DNA from: Stutzerimonas stutzeri
GTDB lineage: Bacteria > Pseudomonadota > Gammaproteobacteria > Pseudomonadales > Pseudomonadaceae
Reading direction: 5' to 3'
Assembly: GCA_002339675.1 (NCBI GenBank)
Contig: DDKB01000013.1
Span: 248,001-312,000 of the forward strand
DNA length: 64,000 nt
Shown: positions 35,179 to 44,118 of the stretch, in pieces
Numbering within the stretch: position 1 is the stretch's first letter
Layout: each line of letters opens with the position of its first letter
Notes under the pieces: model-generated
The model's database searches: none
The model's input: only the letters and a program-made list of their open reading frames with translations
Told to the model about the DNA's origin: nothing
Position numbers and translations under genes: made by a program

Positions 35179-35262
35179 CTAGGGCTGTCAGATAACCTGT
35201 TGCCGGGATCCATTCTGACTTCAGGCTGCGGAACAGGCGCTCCATCGGCGAGTTGTCCCGTC
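35179..35262 (-). mobile_element. IS3-family remnant, upstream piece
   Basis: The minus strand reads DNSPMERLFRSLKSEWIPAT then GYLTAL, the OrfB segment that directly precedes EAQRDISHYL in the left piece. The two pieces join exactly at the CTAG duplication. Beyond 35262 the similarity ends and the element is truncated. Confidence 0.7.
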
Positions 35263-35637
35263 AAAGCTTGCATCCACCCTGCGGGTCGCCCCATAGACAC
35301 CTCGATCAAAGGTGTTGCGACGACCGGTTGAATCCGCCCTGGCTGCACTCCGCTCGTCCGGTATCGTGGGGTCACGGTCGACCACGCCTTGGAGATGGCA
35401 GAGCAAAACGAGGCTTAGGCGTCACACACAGCGACGGCCTCAGGGTAGTCGCCAGACACCGCGGGAAATCAATACAGCCCAAACACCGGTCAGCTGAACG
35501 CAGCAACTAGGTAGTTGCCTGGCATAGCGTTCAGGGCAGCAGGGCGAGCGCTTAGCCCCGTCGGCTGCGAACCGTTTGCCCAGACCACAATGCCGCATGG
35601 CGGGCCGGCCTCTTCTTCCAATGCGGTATGGCTGTGG
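35263..35637. other. decayed intergenic DNA
   Basis: Nothing with a start signal and a recognisable product is seen. Open frames on both strands are short and low-complexity. It links the nested insertion sequences to the nitrogen-scavenging region. Confidence 0.35.
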
Positions 35638-35800
35638 TCAATGGACGCTCTGAGCAGCCTGCAGACCGATCTCCCGGATCAGCTTGCGTGCGGGTTCTTC
35701 GCCCAGGCATTCCTCACGGACCAGGCGGAACAGCTCATCGCGTTCGGCGCGCAGAGCCACCTGGCGCAACTGCCGCTCAATTGTGAAGGTCAGATGCCTT
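35638..35800 (-). pseudogene. C-terminal fragment, possibly of a CPA1 Na+/H+ antiporter
   Basis: The frame ending at 35638 reads TFTIERQLRQVALRAERDEL then FRLVREE and ARKLIREIGLQ. This amphipathic helical pattern resembles the cytoplasmic tail of NhaP/YjcE-type antiporters. No membrane part is present upstream, where the EamA gene lies. I infer a broken gene, but the match is by eye and the fragment is short. Confidence 0.35.
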
Positions 35801-35821
35801 GCCTGCCTTGCGGTGCTGGCG

Positions 35822-36775
35822 TCAGCTGAGGTTCGCCGGGGCCGCAAGGGTCGGCTGGCTGTGCCGCGCCACCGAGGCGCACACGCCGCCGAGCAGCAGG
35901 ACGATAGCGCCGGCCTCCAGCAGGGTGGGCAGGCGCTGCAGGTAGACGAAGCCATAGACCAGTGCAAATAGGGTCTCGAAGACGATCATCTGCCCCGACA
36001 GGGTCAGCGGCAGGCGGCGGGTGCTGGCGTTCCAGAAGGTGTAGCCCAGCCAGGAGGCGATCACGGCCAGCCCCAGGTTGAGCAGCCAGAAGACCTGCCA
36101 GCGCTCGGCAGGCACCTCCACCTGCACCGCAGCGAGGCCGAGCAGCTCGGCTACCAGCCAGATGCCGCCGGCCAGCAGGCCGGTGATCACACCGCTCAGC
36201 AGCGACCATTCGCTGCTGTTGAAGTGGGTCTGGCGCTTCAGGCAGCGTGCATTGTCGGTGGCGAACCAGCTCCAGCAGGCCAGCGCCAGCACCGCGTAGA
36301 CCATGCCCTGCACCCGCTCGTCCAGCGGCTGGCTCTGCCCGCTGCCACCCAGCAGCGCCTCCAGGTTGATGCAGACGATGCCGACCAGCACCGCCAGCAG
36401 CGGCCAGAGCAGCCGGCGCAGGGCAGGGGCGTCGGCCTCGTTGCGCCCGAGCAGGGTGATGGTCAGCGGGAGCACTCCGATCACCAGCGAGGTCGCCGCG
36501 ATGCCGACCCGCTGCACAGCGGCGGCCAGCAGGACGAAGTAAACGATATTGCCGGTCAGCGACAGGCGGGTGAGCGCCAGCAAGTCCGCCAGGCTGAGCT
36601 TGCGCAGCAGACCGCGCGCCAGCGGCAGGCCGATCAGCAGGGCGATGACGCCGTACATGAGGAAGCGCCCGCAGCTGAGCAGCAGCGGCGAGAAGTCGGC
36701 GAGCAGCGCCGGGGAAAGGAACACCAGCCCCCAGGCGGCGCCGGCCAGGCTGCCGTAGAAAACACCTTGTTTCAT
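35822..36775 (-). CDS. EamA/DMT-family transporter
   Basis: 317 residues with ten predicted membrane helices in two EamA repeats (GSLAGAAWGLVFLSPALLAD at the start; WLGYTFWNASTRRLPLTLSG before the last helices). DMT proteins of this kind export amino acids or other metabolites. It lies 120 bp behind the first ABC operon on the same strand and may be cotranscribed. The substrate is unknown. Confidence 0.8.
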   Translation of the reverse strand: MKQGVFYGSLAGAAWGLVFLSPALLADFSPLLLSCGRFLMYGVIALLIGLPLARGLLRKLSLADLLALTRLSLTGNIVYFVLLAAAVQRVGIAATSLVIGVLPLTITLLGRNEADAPALRRLLWPLLAVLVGIVCINLEALLGGSGQSQPLDERVQGMVYAVLALACWSWFATDNARCLKRQTHFNSSEWSLLSGVITGLLAGGIWLVAELLGLAAVQVEVPAERWQVFWLLNLGLAVIASWLGYTFWNASTRRLPLTLSGQMIVFETLFALVYGFVYLQRLPTLLEAGAIVLLLGGVCASVARHSQPTLAAPANLS

Positions 36776-36895
36776 GGTCTATCCAGAGGGCGCGGAGCCC
36801 GTGTGTCGGGTGGCGTATGGTCGCACGGAACCCGCCCGCGCCGCTGGCGCAGGGGGCAAGGTCGGGGTTGTGGCGCTTGGGTCAGGCAGCCTGGG

Positions 36896-37693
36896 TCAGG
36901 CCATGGTCAGGCTGCCCTGACGTTCGTTCCAGGAGGTTAGGAACTGCTGCAGGCGCGCGCTCTGCGGCGTATTGAACAGGTCCCGGGGAGCGCCCTGTTC
37001 CTCGATGCGGCCCTCGGCGAGGAAGACCACCTTGTCTGAGACCCTGGCGGCGAAGCCCATCTCGTGGGTGACGATCGCCAGGGTCATGCCGGCATCGGCA
37101 AGGTCGCGGATGACGTTGAGTACCTCGCCGACCAGTTCCGGGTCGAGTGCCGAGGTGGGTTCGTCAAACAGCATGATGCTCGGCTGCATGGTCAGCGCAC
37201 GGGCGATGGCCACCCGCTGCTGCTGGCCGCCGGACAGCTGGCCGGGGTAGCTGGCGGCTTTGTGGCCCATGCCGACGCGCTCCAGTTGTGCTTGGGCGCG
37301 CTCATAGGCTTCGGCCTTGCGCACGCCCTTGACCAGGCGCAGCGGCGCGGCGACGTTGTCCAGCACCCTCATGTGCGGCCACAGGTTGAACTGCTGGAAC
37401 ACCATGCAGACGTCGGTGAGCGACTCGCGGATCGTCTGTTCGGGCAGGCGGTAGGGTTCGCCGGTGACCGAGCTGCCGTAACCGATCATCCGACCGTTCA
37501 CCAGAACTTCTCCGCCGGTGTACTCCTCGAGGAAGTTGACGCAGCGCAGCAGGGTGGACTTGCCAGAGCCGGAGCCACCGATGATGCTGACCACCTCGCC
37601 GGGGCGGATATCAAGGTCGATGCCCTTGAGGACATGGTGCGCGCCGTAGTGCTTGTGCAAGTTGCGGATCTCGATGGCGTAGGGTTGGGACAT
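36896..37693 (-). CDS. polar amino-acid-type ABC transporter ATPase (system 1)
   Basis: 265 residues. Walker A GGSGSGKSTLLR, signature LSGGQQQRVAIARAL and Walker B IMLFDEPTSALDPE are intact, with the H-loop in TLAIVTHEMGFA. It belongs to the HisP/GlnQ group. The ATG at 37693 follows GAGGAACC. It energises the two permeases encoded upstream. A longer frame upstream is a shadow of the permease. Confidence 0.88.
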   Translation of the reverse strand: MSQPYAIEIRNLHKHYGAHHVLKGIDLDIRPGEVVSIIGGSGSGKSTLLRCVNFLEEYTGGEVLVNGRMIGYGSSVTGEPYRLPEQTIRESLTDVCMVFQQFNLWPHMRVLDNVAAPLRLVKGVRKAEAYERAQAQLERVGMGHKAASYPGQLSGGQQQRVAIARALTMQPSIMLFDEPTSALDPELVGEVLNVIRDLADAGMTLAIVTHEMGFAARVSDKVVFLAEGRIEEQGAPRDLFNTPQSARLQQFLTSWNERQGSLTMA

Positions 37694-37703
37694 GGCGGGT
37701 TCC

Positions 37704-38363
37704 TCAGCGGCACTGATACTGGGTGAAGTGGCGTTCCAGGCGCGCCCCGGTGGCGGCCACGACAATGGCGATGGCCCAGTAGGCCAGGGCCAGCACTGCA
37801 TAGGGTTCGAGCATGGAATAGCTCTGGGTGGCGATGGTCATCGCCACGTTGGTCAGTTCGGCCACGGTGATGATCGACAGCACTGAGGACTCCTTGACCA
37901 GGATCACCGTCTGGCCCACCAGCGGCGCCAGGCAGCGTGCCAGCATCTGCGGCCAGAGCACCACGCGGAACGTCTGCCCCGGGCTCAGGCCGAGGTCGCG
38001 CGCGGACTCGATCTGACCGCGCGGGATGGCCTCGCGCCCGGCCCGGAAGATCTCGGCGAAGTAGGCGGCGCCGTACAGCGCCAGGCCGACCAGACCGACC
38101 CGTTCGGCACTCCACTCCAGGCCGATGTACGGACCGCCGTAAAAGACCAGGAACAGCTGCACCAGCAGCGGCGTGCCGCGAAATAGCGCGACGTAGGCGT
38201 GGTACAGCGGCACCAGCCAGGGTCCGCCGAGCTGGCGCAGACCGTGCAGCGCCAGGCCCAGCAGCAGGCCGAGGGAAATGCCGCCGGCACTCATCTTCAC
38301 GGTCATCCAGACACCGGCGAGGATTGCCTCGCGGTGTTCGGCAAGCAGGTTGAAGTCGATCAT
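37704..38363 (-). CDS. amino-acid-type ABC permease, HisM-like (system 1)
   Basis: 219 residues with five membrane segments and the EAA loop (AAYFAEIFRAGREAIPRGQI). PFAM BPD_transp_1-type His/Glu/Gln permease subunit. It lies between the other permease gene and the ATPase gene with 10-bp gaps on both sides, a tight operon. Confidence 0.85.
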   Translation of the reverse strand: MIDFNLLAEHREAILAGVWMTVKMSAGGISLGLLLGLALHGLRQLGGPWLVPLYHAYVALFRGTPLLVQLFLVFYGGPYIGLEWSAERVGLVGLALYGAAYFAEIFRAGREAIPRGQIESARDLGLSPGQTFRVVLWPQMLARCLAPLVGQTVILVKESSVLSIITVAELTNVAMTIATQSYSMLEPYAVLALAYWAIAIVVAATGARLERHFTQYQCR

Positions 38364-38373
38364 GGCCAGTCTC

Positions 38374-39024
38374 TCAGGCGGTGCGCAGGCGGGATTCGAG
38401 CCAGCTGCCCAGGCGTCCGGTGCACAGGGTCACCAGCAGGTAGAGCAGCCCGGCCACGGCGAAGAACTCGATCGGGCGGTAGGTGGTGGAGGCGAGGGTC
38501 TGCGCGGTGCGCATCAGTTCGTGCACGGCCACCGCGGAGACCAGCGCGGAGTTCTTGATGATGTCGATGGTCTCGTTGGTCAGCGCCGGCAGCATGCTGC
38601 GCAGTACCTGAGGGATCTGCACGTGCAGCAAGGTCTGCAGCGGCGACAGGCCGAGGTCGCGCGCCGCTTCCAGTTGCCCCTTGGGCAGCATCTGGAATCC
38701 CGAGCGCAGGATCTCGCCCTGGAAGGCGGCGCTGTTGAGGGTCAGCGCCAGCACCGCGGCAGCCAGCGGCGGCAGGCTGATACCTACCGCCGGCAGGGCG
38801 TAGAACACCAGGATCAGCTGCACCAGCAGCGGCGTGCCGCGGAAAAAGCTGACATAGACCGCACAGACGCGACACAGCCAGGCTCGGTGGCCGGTCAGGC
38901 CCAGGCAGATCGCCCAGCCGAGCACCAGCCCCAGGGCGATGGCACTGAGCGAGACCAGCAGGGTGCTGGCCAGACCGACCAGCAGCTGCGGCAGGTGGGG
39001 AATGACGGCGGTGAAGTCGAACAT
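38374..39024 (-). CDS. amino-acid-type ABC permease, HisQ-like (system 1)
   Basis: 216 residues with about five membrane segments. The HisQ-type motif YVSFFRGTPLLVQLILVFY and the EAA loop (SAAFQGEILRSGFQMLPKGQ) are clear. It should form the heterodimeric channel with the next gene product. It is 31 bp behind the binding-protein gene. Confidence 0.85.
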   Translation of the reverse strand: MFDFTAVIPHLPQLLVGLASTLLVSLSAIALGLVLGWAICLGLTGHRAWLCRVCAVYVSFFRGTPLLVQLILVFYALPAVGISLPPLAAAVLALTLNSAAFQGEILRSGFQMLPKGQLEAARDLGLSPLQTLLHVQIPQVLRSMLPALTNETIDIIKNSALVSAVAVHELMRTAQTLASTTYRPIEFFAVAGLLYLLVTLCTGRLGSWLESRLRTA

Positions 39025-39055
39025 GGCGTGGTCCCGTGCTGGCGATGGATGGCGA

Positions 39056-39907
39056 TCAGTTGGCCGGGGCGGGCACCTGGTCGGCTGGCACCGGCATCTC
39101 GAAGCCGAACCACTTGCGCTGCAGTTCGGCCAGCTTGCCGCTCTGGTTCAGGCGGGCGATGCCGTCACTGAAGAACTGCACCAGCGAGGCGCTGTCGGCA
39201 TCCTTGCGCCCGGCCCAGGCGTAGTAGGTGGCCGGGCCGAAGGGCGGCTGGACGATCTCGAACACGTCGGCACGCTCCTTGACCAGCGGCGCGAGGTTGG
39301 GTAGCGACTGCACCACGGCATCGACGCGGCGCGAGGCGAGGGCGGCGTAGGCCTCGTTGTAGTCCATGAACGCCTTGATCTCCTTCACCCCGGCGCCGTG
39401 CTGCGGTTTGAGCACCTCGTTCTCGTAGGCCTTGAGCACCTCGATCTGCGGCGCGCCGGACTGGCTGCCGACCACCTTGCCGACCAGATCGCCGGCGCTG
39501 GCGATGCGCTCATCACCCTTGCGCTTGAGCACCGCCACGCTGGCGGTGGCGAACGGCACGGTGAAGGCGAAGCTCTCCGTGCGTGCCTGGGTAATGGTCA
39601 GCGAGGTGGCGACGAAGTCGAAGCGCTGGCTGGACAGCCCCGGCAGGATGCCTTGGAACGGCACGTCGAGCTGTTTGAGCGTGACCCCCGGCAGCTCCTT
39701 CATGATCTCGTCGAGGATGTCCTTGCCGTAGCCGACGATCTTGCCGTTCTCCAACATTTCAAAAGGCGCATAGCGCGCTTCGGTGGCGATCACGATCTCG
39801 CCGCGCTGCTTGATGTCGGCGAGCAGGTCGGCATGGGCGGTGGCGGCGTGCAGTGGCAGTAGGGCACCGAGCAGCAGGGGAGCAAACAGGGAGCGAAGCG
39901 CTTTCAT
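39056..39907 (-). CDS. periplasmic solute-binding protein (system 1, SBP_bac_3)
   Basis: 283 residues. A signal peptide (LLLGALLPLHAATAHA) precedes the type II binding fold typical of polar amino-acid binders: GEIVIATEARYAPFEMLENG, DVPFQGILPGLSSQRFDF and VGSQSGAPQIEVL. Its closest relative in the window is the system 2 protein at 47475. Divergent from the LysR gene, with a palindrome in between. From context the ligand may be a guanidino or ureido compound. Confidence 0.85.
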   Translation of the reverse strand: MKALRSLFAPLLLGALLPLHAATAHADLLADIKQRGEIVIATEARYAPFEMLENGKIVGYGKDILDEIMKELPGVTLKQLDVPFQGILPGLSSQRFDFVATSLTITQARTESFAFTVPFATASVAVLKRKGDERIASAGDLVGKVVGSQSGAPQIEVLKAYENEVLKPQHGAGVKEIKAFMDYNEAYAALASRRVDAVVQSLPNLAPLVKERADVFEIVQPPFGPATYYAWAGRKDADSASLVQFFSDGIARLNQSGKLAELQRKWFGFEMPVPADQVPAPAN

Positions 39908-39991
39908 GGGATGGTCCTTCAGGGAGTTGGCGATGGCTCAAGCATGTTCAGTGCCGATTTTCTCCTCAAACGGCTTTTTCTAACGGCGAGC

Positions 39992-40008
39992 CATTAGGCC
40001 GGCTAATG
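39992..40008. promoter_or_regulatory. LysR-type palindrome, copy 1
   Basis: CATTAG-GCCGG-CTAATG contains the LysR T-N11-A motif. It lies between the divergent binding-protein and lysR genes. The same 17 bp recur at 40993. Confidence 0.7.
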
Positions 40009-40055
40009 CCGGCACGAATCCTGCTGGGATGGGCGTATCCAACAGAGTGATTGCC

Positions 40056-40988
40056 ATGCCCCCATCCCGTGCCTTGCCGTCCCTCGAAGGTCTGCGCTAC
40101 TTCGAGGCCGCCGCCCGCCACCTGAGCTTTACCCGCGCCTCCCAGGACCTGTTCCTCACCCAAAGTGCCGTGAGTCAGAAGATCCAGGCCCTCGAACAGC
40201 ACCTCGGCTACCCGCTGTTCCATCGCCTGCCGCGCGGCCTGCGCCTGACCAGCCATGGCGAGCGCCTCTACGCCGGGGTGGCGGAGGCCTTGAGTCTGAT
40301 TGGCGCGACCCTGCACCAGATTGGGGACGAGGCGCTGGCAGGCACCCTGAAGGTGCGCGTAATGCCCTCGTTCGCCACCAAGTGGCTGTTACCGCGCCTG
40401 GCCGCGTTCAATCGGGCTTTCCCGAACATCCAGCTGCAGGTGGATGCCGACCTGGCCCCGCCCAACTTCAAGGGCGACGAGGTCGACCTGGCGGTCACCT
40501 CGATCTGGACCGACGATGCCCGTCTGGCCCAGCGCCACCTGTTCGAGGACCTGATCTACCCGGTAGCCAGCCCGGCGCTGCTGGCGAGCTGCCCGCTGCA
40601 CGACTACGCCGATCTGGCCGGCACCACCCTGTTGCACGACTCGATGCCGCATGCGGCCTACAGCACCAACTGGGATGCCTTCCTGTCGCGCCAGGGTCGC
40701 TACGACGTCGATACCCGTGGCGGCTGCGGCTATTCACGTGCCGATCTGGTGCTGCAGGCAGCCTGCAGCGGGCAGGGCGTGGCGCTGGTGCGCCATTCGC
40801 TGTGCGCCGACGACTTGCGCCAGGGCATCCTCTGCCGCCCTTTCGCCGATGTGCTGCACGATGGCCAGGTCTGGCTGGTCTGCCCACAGGACTACGTGGA
40901 GCGCCCCCGGGTGCAGGCCTTTGCCGAGTGGCTTCAGACCGAGGTTGGCCAGCACCTGCAGGATCGCCAGGCGCTGCTGGGCGCCTGA
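40056..40988 (+). CDS. LysR-family regulator (GcvA-like)
   Basis: 310 residues. N-terminal winged helix (LSFTRASQDLFLTQSAVSQK) and a GcvA-type effector domain (KVRVMPSFATKWLLPRLAAF). The identical palindromes flanking the gene suggest it controls both the divergent ABC operon and the creatinase gene downstream. The start at 40056 gives the usual family N-terminus; an upstream ATG at 40029 adds nine residues. Confidence 0.85.
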   Translation: MPPSRALPSLEGLRYFEAAARHLSFTRASQDLFLTQSAVSQKIQALEQHLGYPLFHRLPRGLRLTSHGERLYAGVAEALSLIGATLHQIGDEALAGTLKVRVMPSFATKWLLPRLAAFNRAFPNIQLQVDADLAPPNFKGDEVDLAVTSIWTDDARLAQRHLFEDLIYPVASPALLASCPLHDYADLAGTTLLHDSMPHAAYSTNWDAFLSRQGRYDVDTRGGCGYSRADLVLQAACSGQGVALVRHSLCADDLRQGILCRPFADVLHDGQVWLVCPQDYVERPRVQAFAEWLQTEVGQHLQDRQALLGA

Positions 40989-40992
40989 GCGC

Positions 40993-41009
40993 CATTAGGC
41001 CGGCTAATG
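40993..41009. promoter_or_regulatory. LysR-type palindrome, copy 2
   Basis: Exact second copy of CATTAG-GCCGG-CTAATG, just behind the lysR stop codon and about 90 bp upstream of the creatinase start. It implies that creatinase has its own regulated promoter. Confidence 0.7.
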
Positions 41010-41100
41010 GCTGAGGATTAAGAATCGCCGTTTGTTCGCCTGGACTGCCCGGGAGGATGCTGTGGCCCACATCCTCTCAACACCGAACAGGAGTCCCGGC

Positions 41101-42312
41101 ATGAGCATGCCCAGCCTTATCAACCTGCCCAACGGGCCGAAAATGCGCGCCACTTTCAGCGTGGCGGAGATGAACCGTCGCCTGGCCATGCTGCGCGTCC
41201 AGATGCAGGCGCTGCAGCTGGACGCAGTGGTGCTGACCTCGATCCACAACGTCAACTACTTCGGCGACTTCCTCTACTGCTCCTTCGGCCGGAGCTATGC
41301 GCTGGTGGTTACCCAGGACCGCTCGACGCTGATCACCACCAATATCGACGGCGGCCAGGGCTATCGCCGCAGCCTGGGTGACAACCTGATCTACACCGAC
41401 TGGCAGCGCGACAACTACTTCCGCGCCGTGCGCGAGGCGGTGCCGCAGGGCGCCCGCCGCGTCGGCCTGGAGTTCGACCACGTCAGCCTCGATCACCGCC
41501 GCAAGTTCGACGTCGCGCTAGAAGGTATCGAGTTCCTCGACGTGGCGCCGGCCACCATGCGCATGCGCATGGTCAAGTCCGCCGAGGAAATCGAGCTGAT
41601 CAAGATCGGCGCGGCGGTGGCCGACATCGGCGGCGCCGCTTGCGTCGAGGCGATCGCCGAGGGCGTGCCGGAATACGAGGTGGCGCTGGCCGCCACCACG
41701 GCGATGACCCGTGAGATCGCCCGCCGCGTGCCGCACGGCGAGCTGCGCGACACCTGGACCTGGTTTCAGTCCGGGCTCAACACCGACGGCGCACACAACC
41801 CGGTCACCACACGCCGGGTGCAGCGCGGCGACATCCTCTCGCTCAACTGCTTCCCGATGATTGCCGGCTACTACACCGCGCTGGAGCGCACCCTGTTCTT
41901 CGGCGAGCCGAGCGAGCGCCATCTGCAGCTGTGGGAGATCAACTGCCAGGTGCACAAGCGCGGCCTCGAACTGATCCGCCCCGGCGTGCGCTGCTGCGAC
42001 ATCGCCGCCGAGTTGAACGAGATCTACCAGCAGCACGACCTGCTGCAGTACCGCACCTTCGGCTACGGCCACTCGTTCGGCGTGCTCAGCCACTACTACG
42101 GCCGCGAGGCCGGGCTGGAGTTGCGCGAGGACATCGAGACGGTGCTCGAGCCGGGCATGGTTGTGTCGATGGAGCCAATGATCATGCTGCCCGAAGGCCA
42201 GGCTGGTGCTGGCGGCTACCGCGAGCATGACATCCTAGTGGTACAGGCGCAGGGCGCAGAGAACATTACCGGCTTCCCCTTCGGCCCGCAGCACAACATT
42301 CTCGGAGTCTGA
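41101..42312 (+). CDS. creatinase (creatine amidinohydrolase)
   Basis: 403 residues, the exact length of Pseudomonas creatinase. Long stretches agree with it as I remember the sequence: SDFLYCSFGR-type (here GDFLYCSFGRSYALVVT), VYTDWQRDNYF-type, TWTWFQSGLNTDGAHNPVTT, LSLNCFPMIAGYYTALERTL, YRTFGYGHSFGVLSHYYG and MVVSMEPMIMLPEGQ. The catalytic His in DGAHNP and the Glu residues in ALERT and SMEPM are present. It splits creatine into sarcosine and urea without metal. CAGGAG precedes the ATG at 41101. Confidence 0.92.
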   Translation: MSMPSLINLPNGPKMRATFSVAEMNRRLAMLRVQMQALQLDAVVLTSIHNVNYFGDFLYCSFGRSYALVVTQDRSTLITTNIDGGQGYRRSLGDNLIYTDWQRDNYFRAVREAVPQGARRVGLEFDHVSLDHRRKFDVALEGIEFLDVAPATMRMRMVKSAEEIELIKIGAAVADIGGAACVEAIAEGVPEYEVALAATTAMTREIARRVPHGELRDTWTWFQSGLNTDGAHNPVTTRRVQRGDILSLNCFPMIAGYYTALERTLFFGEPSERHLQLWEINCQVHKRGLELIRPGVRCCDIAAELNEIYQQHDLLQYRTFGYGHSFGVLSHYYGREAGLELREDIETVLEPGMVVSMEPMIMLPEGQAGAGGYREHDILVVQAQGAENITGFPFGPQHNILGV

Positions 42313-42713
42313 AGCATGTCGTGGCGGTTGCCGGCGCCGCATTTCCTTTGGTGTGCGCGCCGGGCATCCGTAAGTCTGTCGCCAGGATAAGCTGCGTCTT
42401 GCGGAGAGAATGTGTAAACGCTATGAGCGGTAGGGGAGGGTTGGTGCTGAAGCGCGACAGCCGTCAGCAAATCTTCCTCAACGATCACCTGGCCTGGCCA
42501 TAGAGGCTGCGGTAGATGGTATCGAATGAAACCTGATTTGGCCGCGTTCGTGTATGTGCGTTTCACCGAGTCGACTGAACGACTGCAACGGCTTTTGAAA
42601 TATCTTCGCTCGACCGGCGCCGAATTCAAACAAGAACACCGGTGTAGGGGTAGGCAATACCCCTATTCCGCAAGGATCCGCTGGACGGAGGGGAGTGGTT
42701 TCGGTCAAACATT
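42313..42713. other. intergenic, hairpin only
   Basis: No convincing gene. A perfect 8-bp stem TAGGGGTA/TACCCCTA (42645-42665) lies near the convergent ends of creatinase and the XRE-cupin gene and may be a terminator, though it lacks a T run. A 63-codon frame at 42526 has no start signal. Confidence 0.4.
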
Positions 42714-43316
42714 TTAGAACGTTGCCGGCGTGTTGACCCAGAGTACGCGTACCACTTCATTCGAGGTATTACGGTAACCGTGCGGCACGTTGCTGGGGAA
42801 GCTGAACGAGTCGCCGGGTTGCAGCGTGTAGGTCTGCTCGTCGAGTGTGAGCACCAAGCTGCCTTCGAGTACGTAGCCAAGTTCCTCCCCGACATGCTCG
42901 ATCAATTCACTGACCATGCCTGGGGCGATGATGTAGATATCGGCCTGCAACAGTCCGCCCTTATGCGGATAAGTGAGGCGTTCCAGGTCGATAGAGCCGG
43001 CGCGCTCATTCTTGGCGAAGCGGCTCACCTGGCGTGCACCGGCGCGCTGCACCGGCTCGTCAGCGGCCCATTGTTCTGAAGTCAGTTCAGACACGTTGCT
43101 GCCCAGCGCCTGGGCCAAGCGATGCAGCATCGCCAGCGATGGCGATGCTGCATCGTTTTCCAACTTTGAGATCAGGCTTTCCGAGCAGCCGGCGGCCTCG
43201 GCGACCTGCTTTAGGGTCAAACCCACCACCCGGCGTGCGTGGCGCAGGCGCAGCCCTAGGCTGGGCAGGCCATCGGTATGGCGAGCCTTGCTCGACGGCT
43301 TGATAGTGTTGCTCAT
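42714..43316 (-). CDS. XRE-cupin transcriptional regulator
   Basis: 200 residues. An N-terminal XRE helix-turn-helix (LTLKQVAEAAGCSESLISKL) is joined to a C-terminal cupin_2 domain (EELGYVLEGSLVLTLDEQTY, then PGDSFSFPSNVPHGYRN). Such regulators sense small amines or amino-acid derivatives (PuuR-like). It lies downstream of the DUF1989 gene on the same strand, 75 bp away across a strong hairpin. It may bind the 31-bp palindrome upstream of the system 2 ABC operon. Confidence 0.85.
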   Translation of the reverse strand: MSNTIKPSSKARHTDGLPSLGLRLRHARRVVGLTLKQVAEAAGCSESLISKLENDAASPSLAMLHRLAQALGSNVSELTSEQWAADEPVQRAGARQVSRFAKNERAGSIDLERLTYPHKGGLLQADIYIIAPGMVSELIEHVGEELGYVLEGSLVLTLDEQTYTLQPGDSFSFPSNVPHGYRNTSNEVVRVLWVNTPATF

Positions 43317-43347
43317 TCATTTTCCTTAACAGGTCCGATCATGCGGT

Positions 43348-43370
43348 GCCCGCGCTGCAACAGCGCGGGC
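43348..43370. terminator. strong hairpin upstream of the XRE-cupin gene
   Basis: A perfect 10-bp stem GCCCGCGCTG/CAGCGCGGGC with a 3-nt loop. The T-rich side (ATTTTAT) is on the plus strand, so for the minus-strand genes it would act as an attenuating hairpin between the DUF1989 gene and the regulator. Confidence 0.6.
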
Positions 43371-43390
43371 ATTTTATGGACAACCGCAAA

Positions 43391-44101
43391 TCAGCCTTGA
43401 ACCGAGAAATGTACTTCCACCGGGTTCAGGTCGTTGATCGGCACGATGTCTTGCGGGCAGGCTGACATGACCACGACCATATCCATCTCAGCACGGATCT
43501 CGACATAATCGCCAGCTTTTGACACCGGCGGCAACCACTCGACGCTGTTGTCGGCCCTGACGGGGATGTTCATCCACAAATTGAATGGCTGCGGCACTTC
43601 GCGGGCCCGCAGGCCAATGGCTTGCAGGGCCAGGCGCATGTTGTCTGCGCAGCTGTCGTGGTACCCCTGGACGCCCAGGTTGGTGTAGCGGAACAGGTCG
43701 CAGGCGGCCATCAGGGTGTCGTGGATACCTGGGGAGGTGTCGGTCACCAAGGTGCCAATTGGGCGGCGACGGTTGCTGTGCAGCGCCTGGCCCGGCTTGG
43801 GGATGATGTTGTTGCAGTGGGCGCGGGCGTGCTCCAAGGAGAGGAATTCGCTCATGTCCTCGCGGTTGAACAGCCAAGTATCGCAGACCTGAGTGCCATG
43901 GGTATTGATGATCTTGATCACCTGGCCGGCCTTGAGCAGCACCGCGCGACCGCAGCGGGCGGGCACGGTGTAGAGCTCGCCCAGCATCGGCGTGCCGTCA
44001 GCCGAAAGCGGCTCGTTCAGGGTGGCATTCGCGCCCAAGGCGCAGCCGTTGTCCGGCTGGCAGCACGCGGGATAGTCATGAGCGTGGGTAAGTGTGGTCA
44101 T
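43391..44101 (-). CDS. DUF1989 (urea-carboxylase-associated family) protein
   Basis: 236 residues. The ATG at 44101 follows AAGGAG. The protein shows the DUF1989 pattern: GRAVLLKAGQVIKIINTHGT, QVCDTWLFN, HARAHC, DTSPGIHDTLMAACD and PQPFNLWMNIPV. Members formerly called urea-carboxylase-associated proteins include the carboxyguanidine deiminase subunits CgdA/CgdB, so a metal-dependent deiminase acting on a guanidino or ureido substrate is plausible. Here it is single, not paired. It is in operon with the M20 hydrolase. Confidence 0.75.
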   Translation of the reverse strand: MTTLTHAHDYPACCQPDNGCALGANATLNEPLSADGTPMLGELYTVPARCGRAVLLKAGQVIKIINTHGTQVCDTWLFNREDMSEFLSLEHARAHCNNIIPKPGQALHSNRRRPIGTLVTDTSPGIHDTLMAACDLFRYTNLGVQGYHDSCADNMRLALQAIGLRAREVPQPFNLWMNIPVRADNSVEWLPPVSKAGDYVEIRAEMDMVVVMSACPQDIVPINDLNPVEVHFSVQG

Positions 44102-44118
44102 GTTGATACTCCTTGGAT

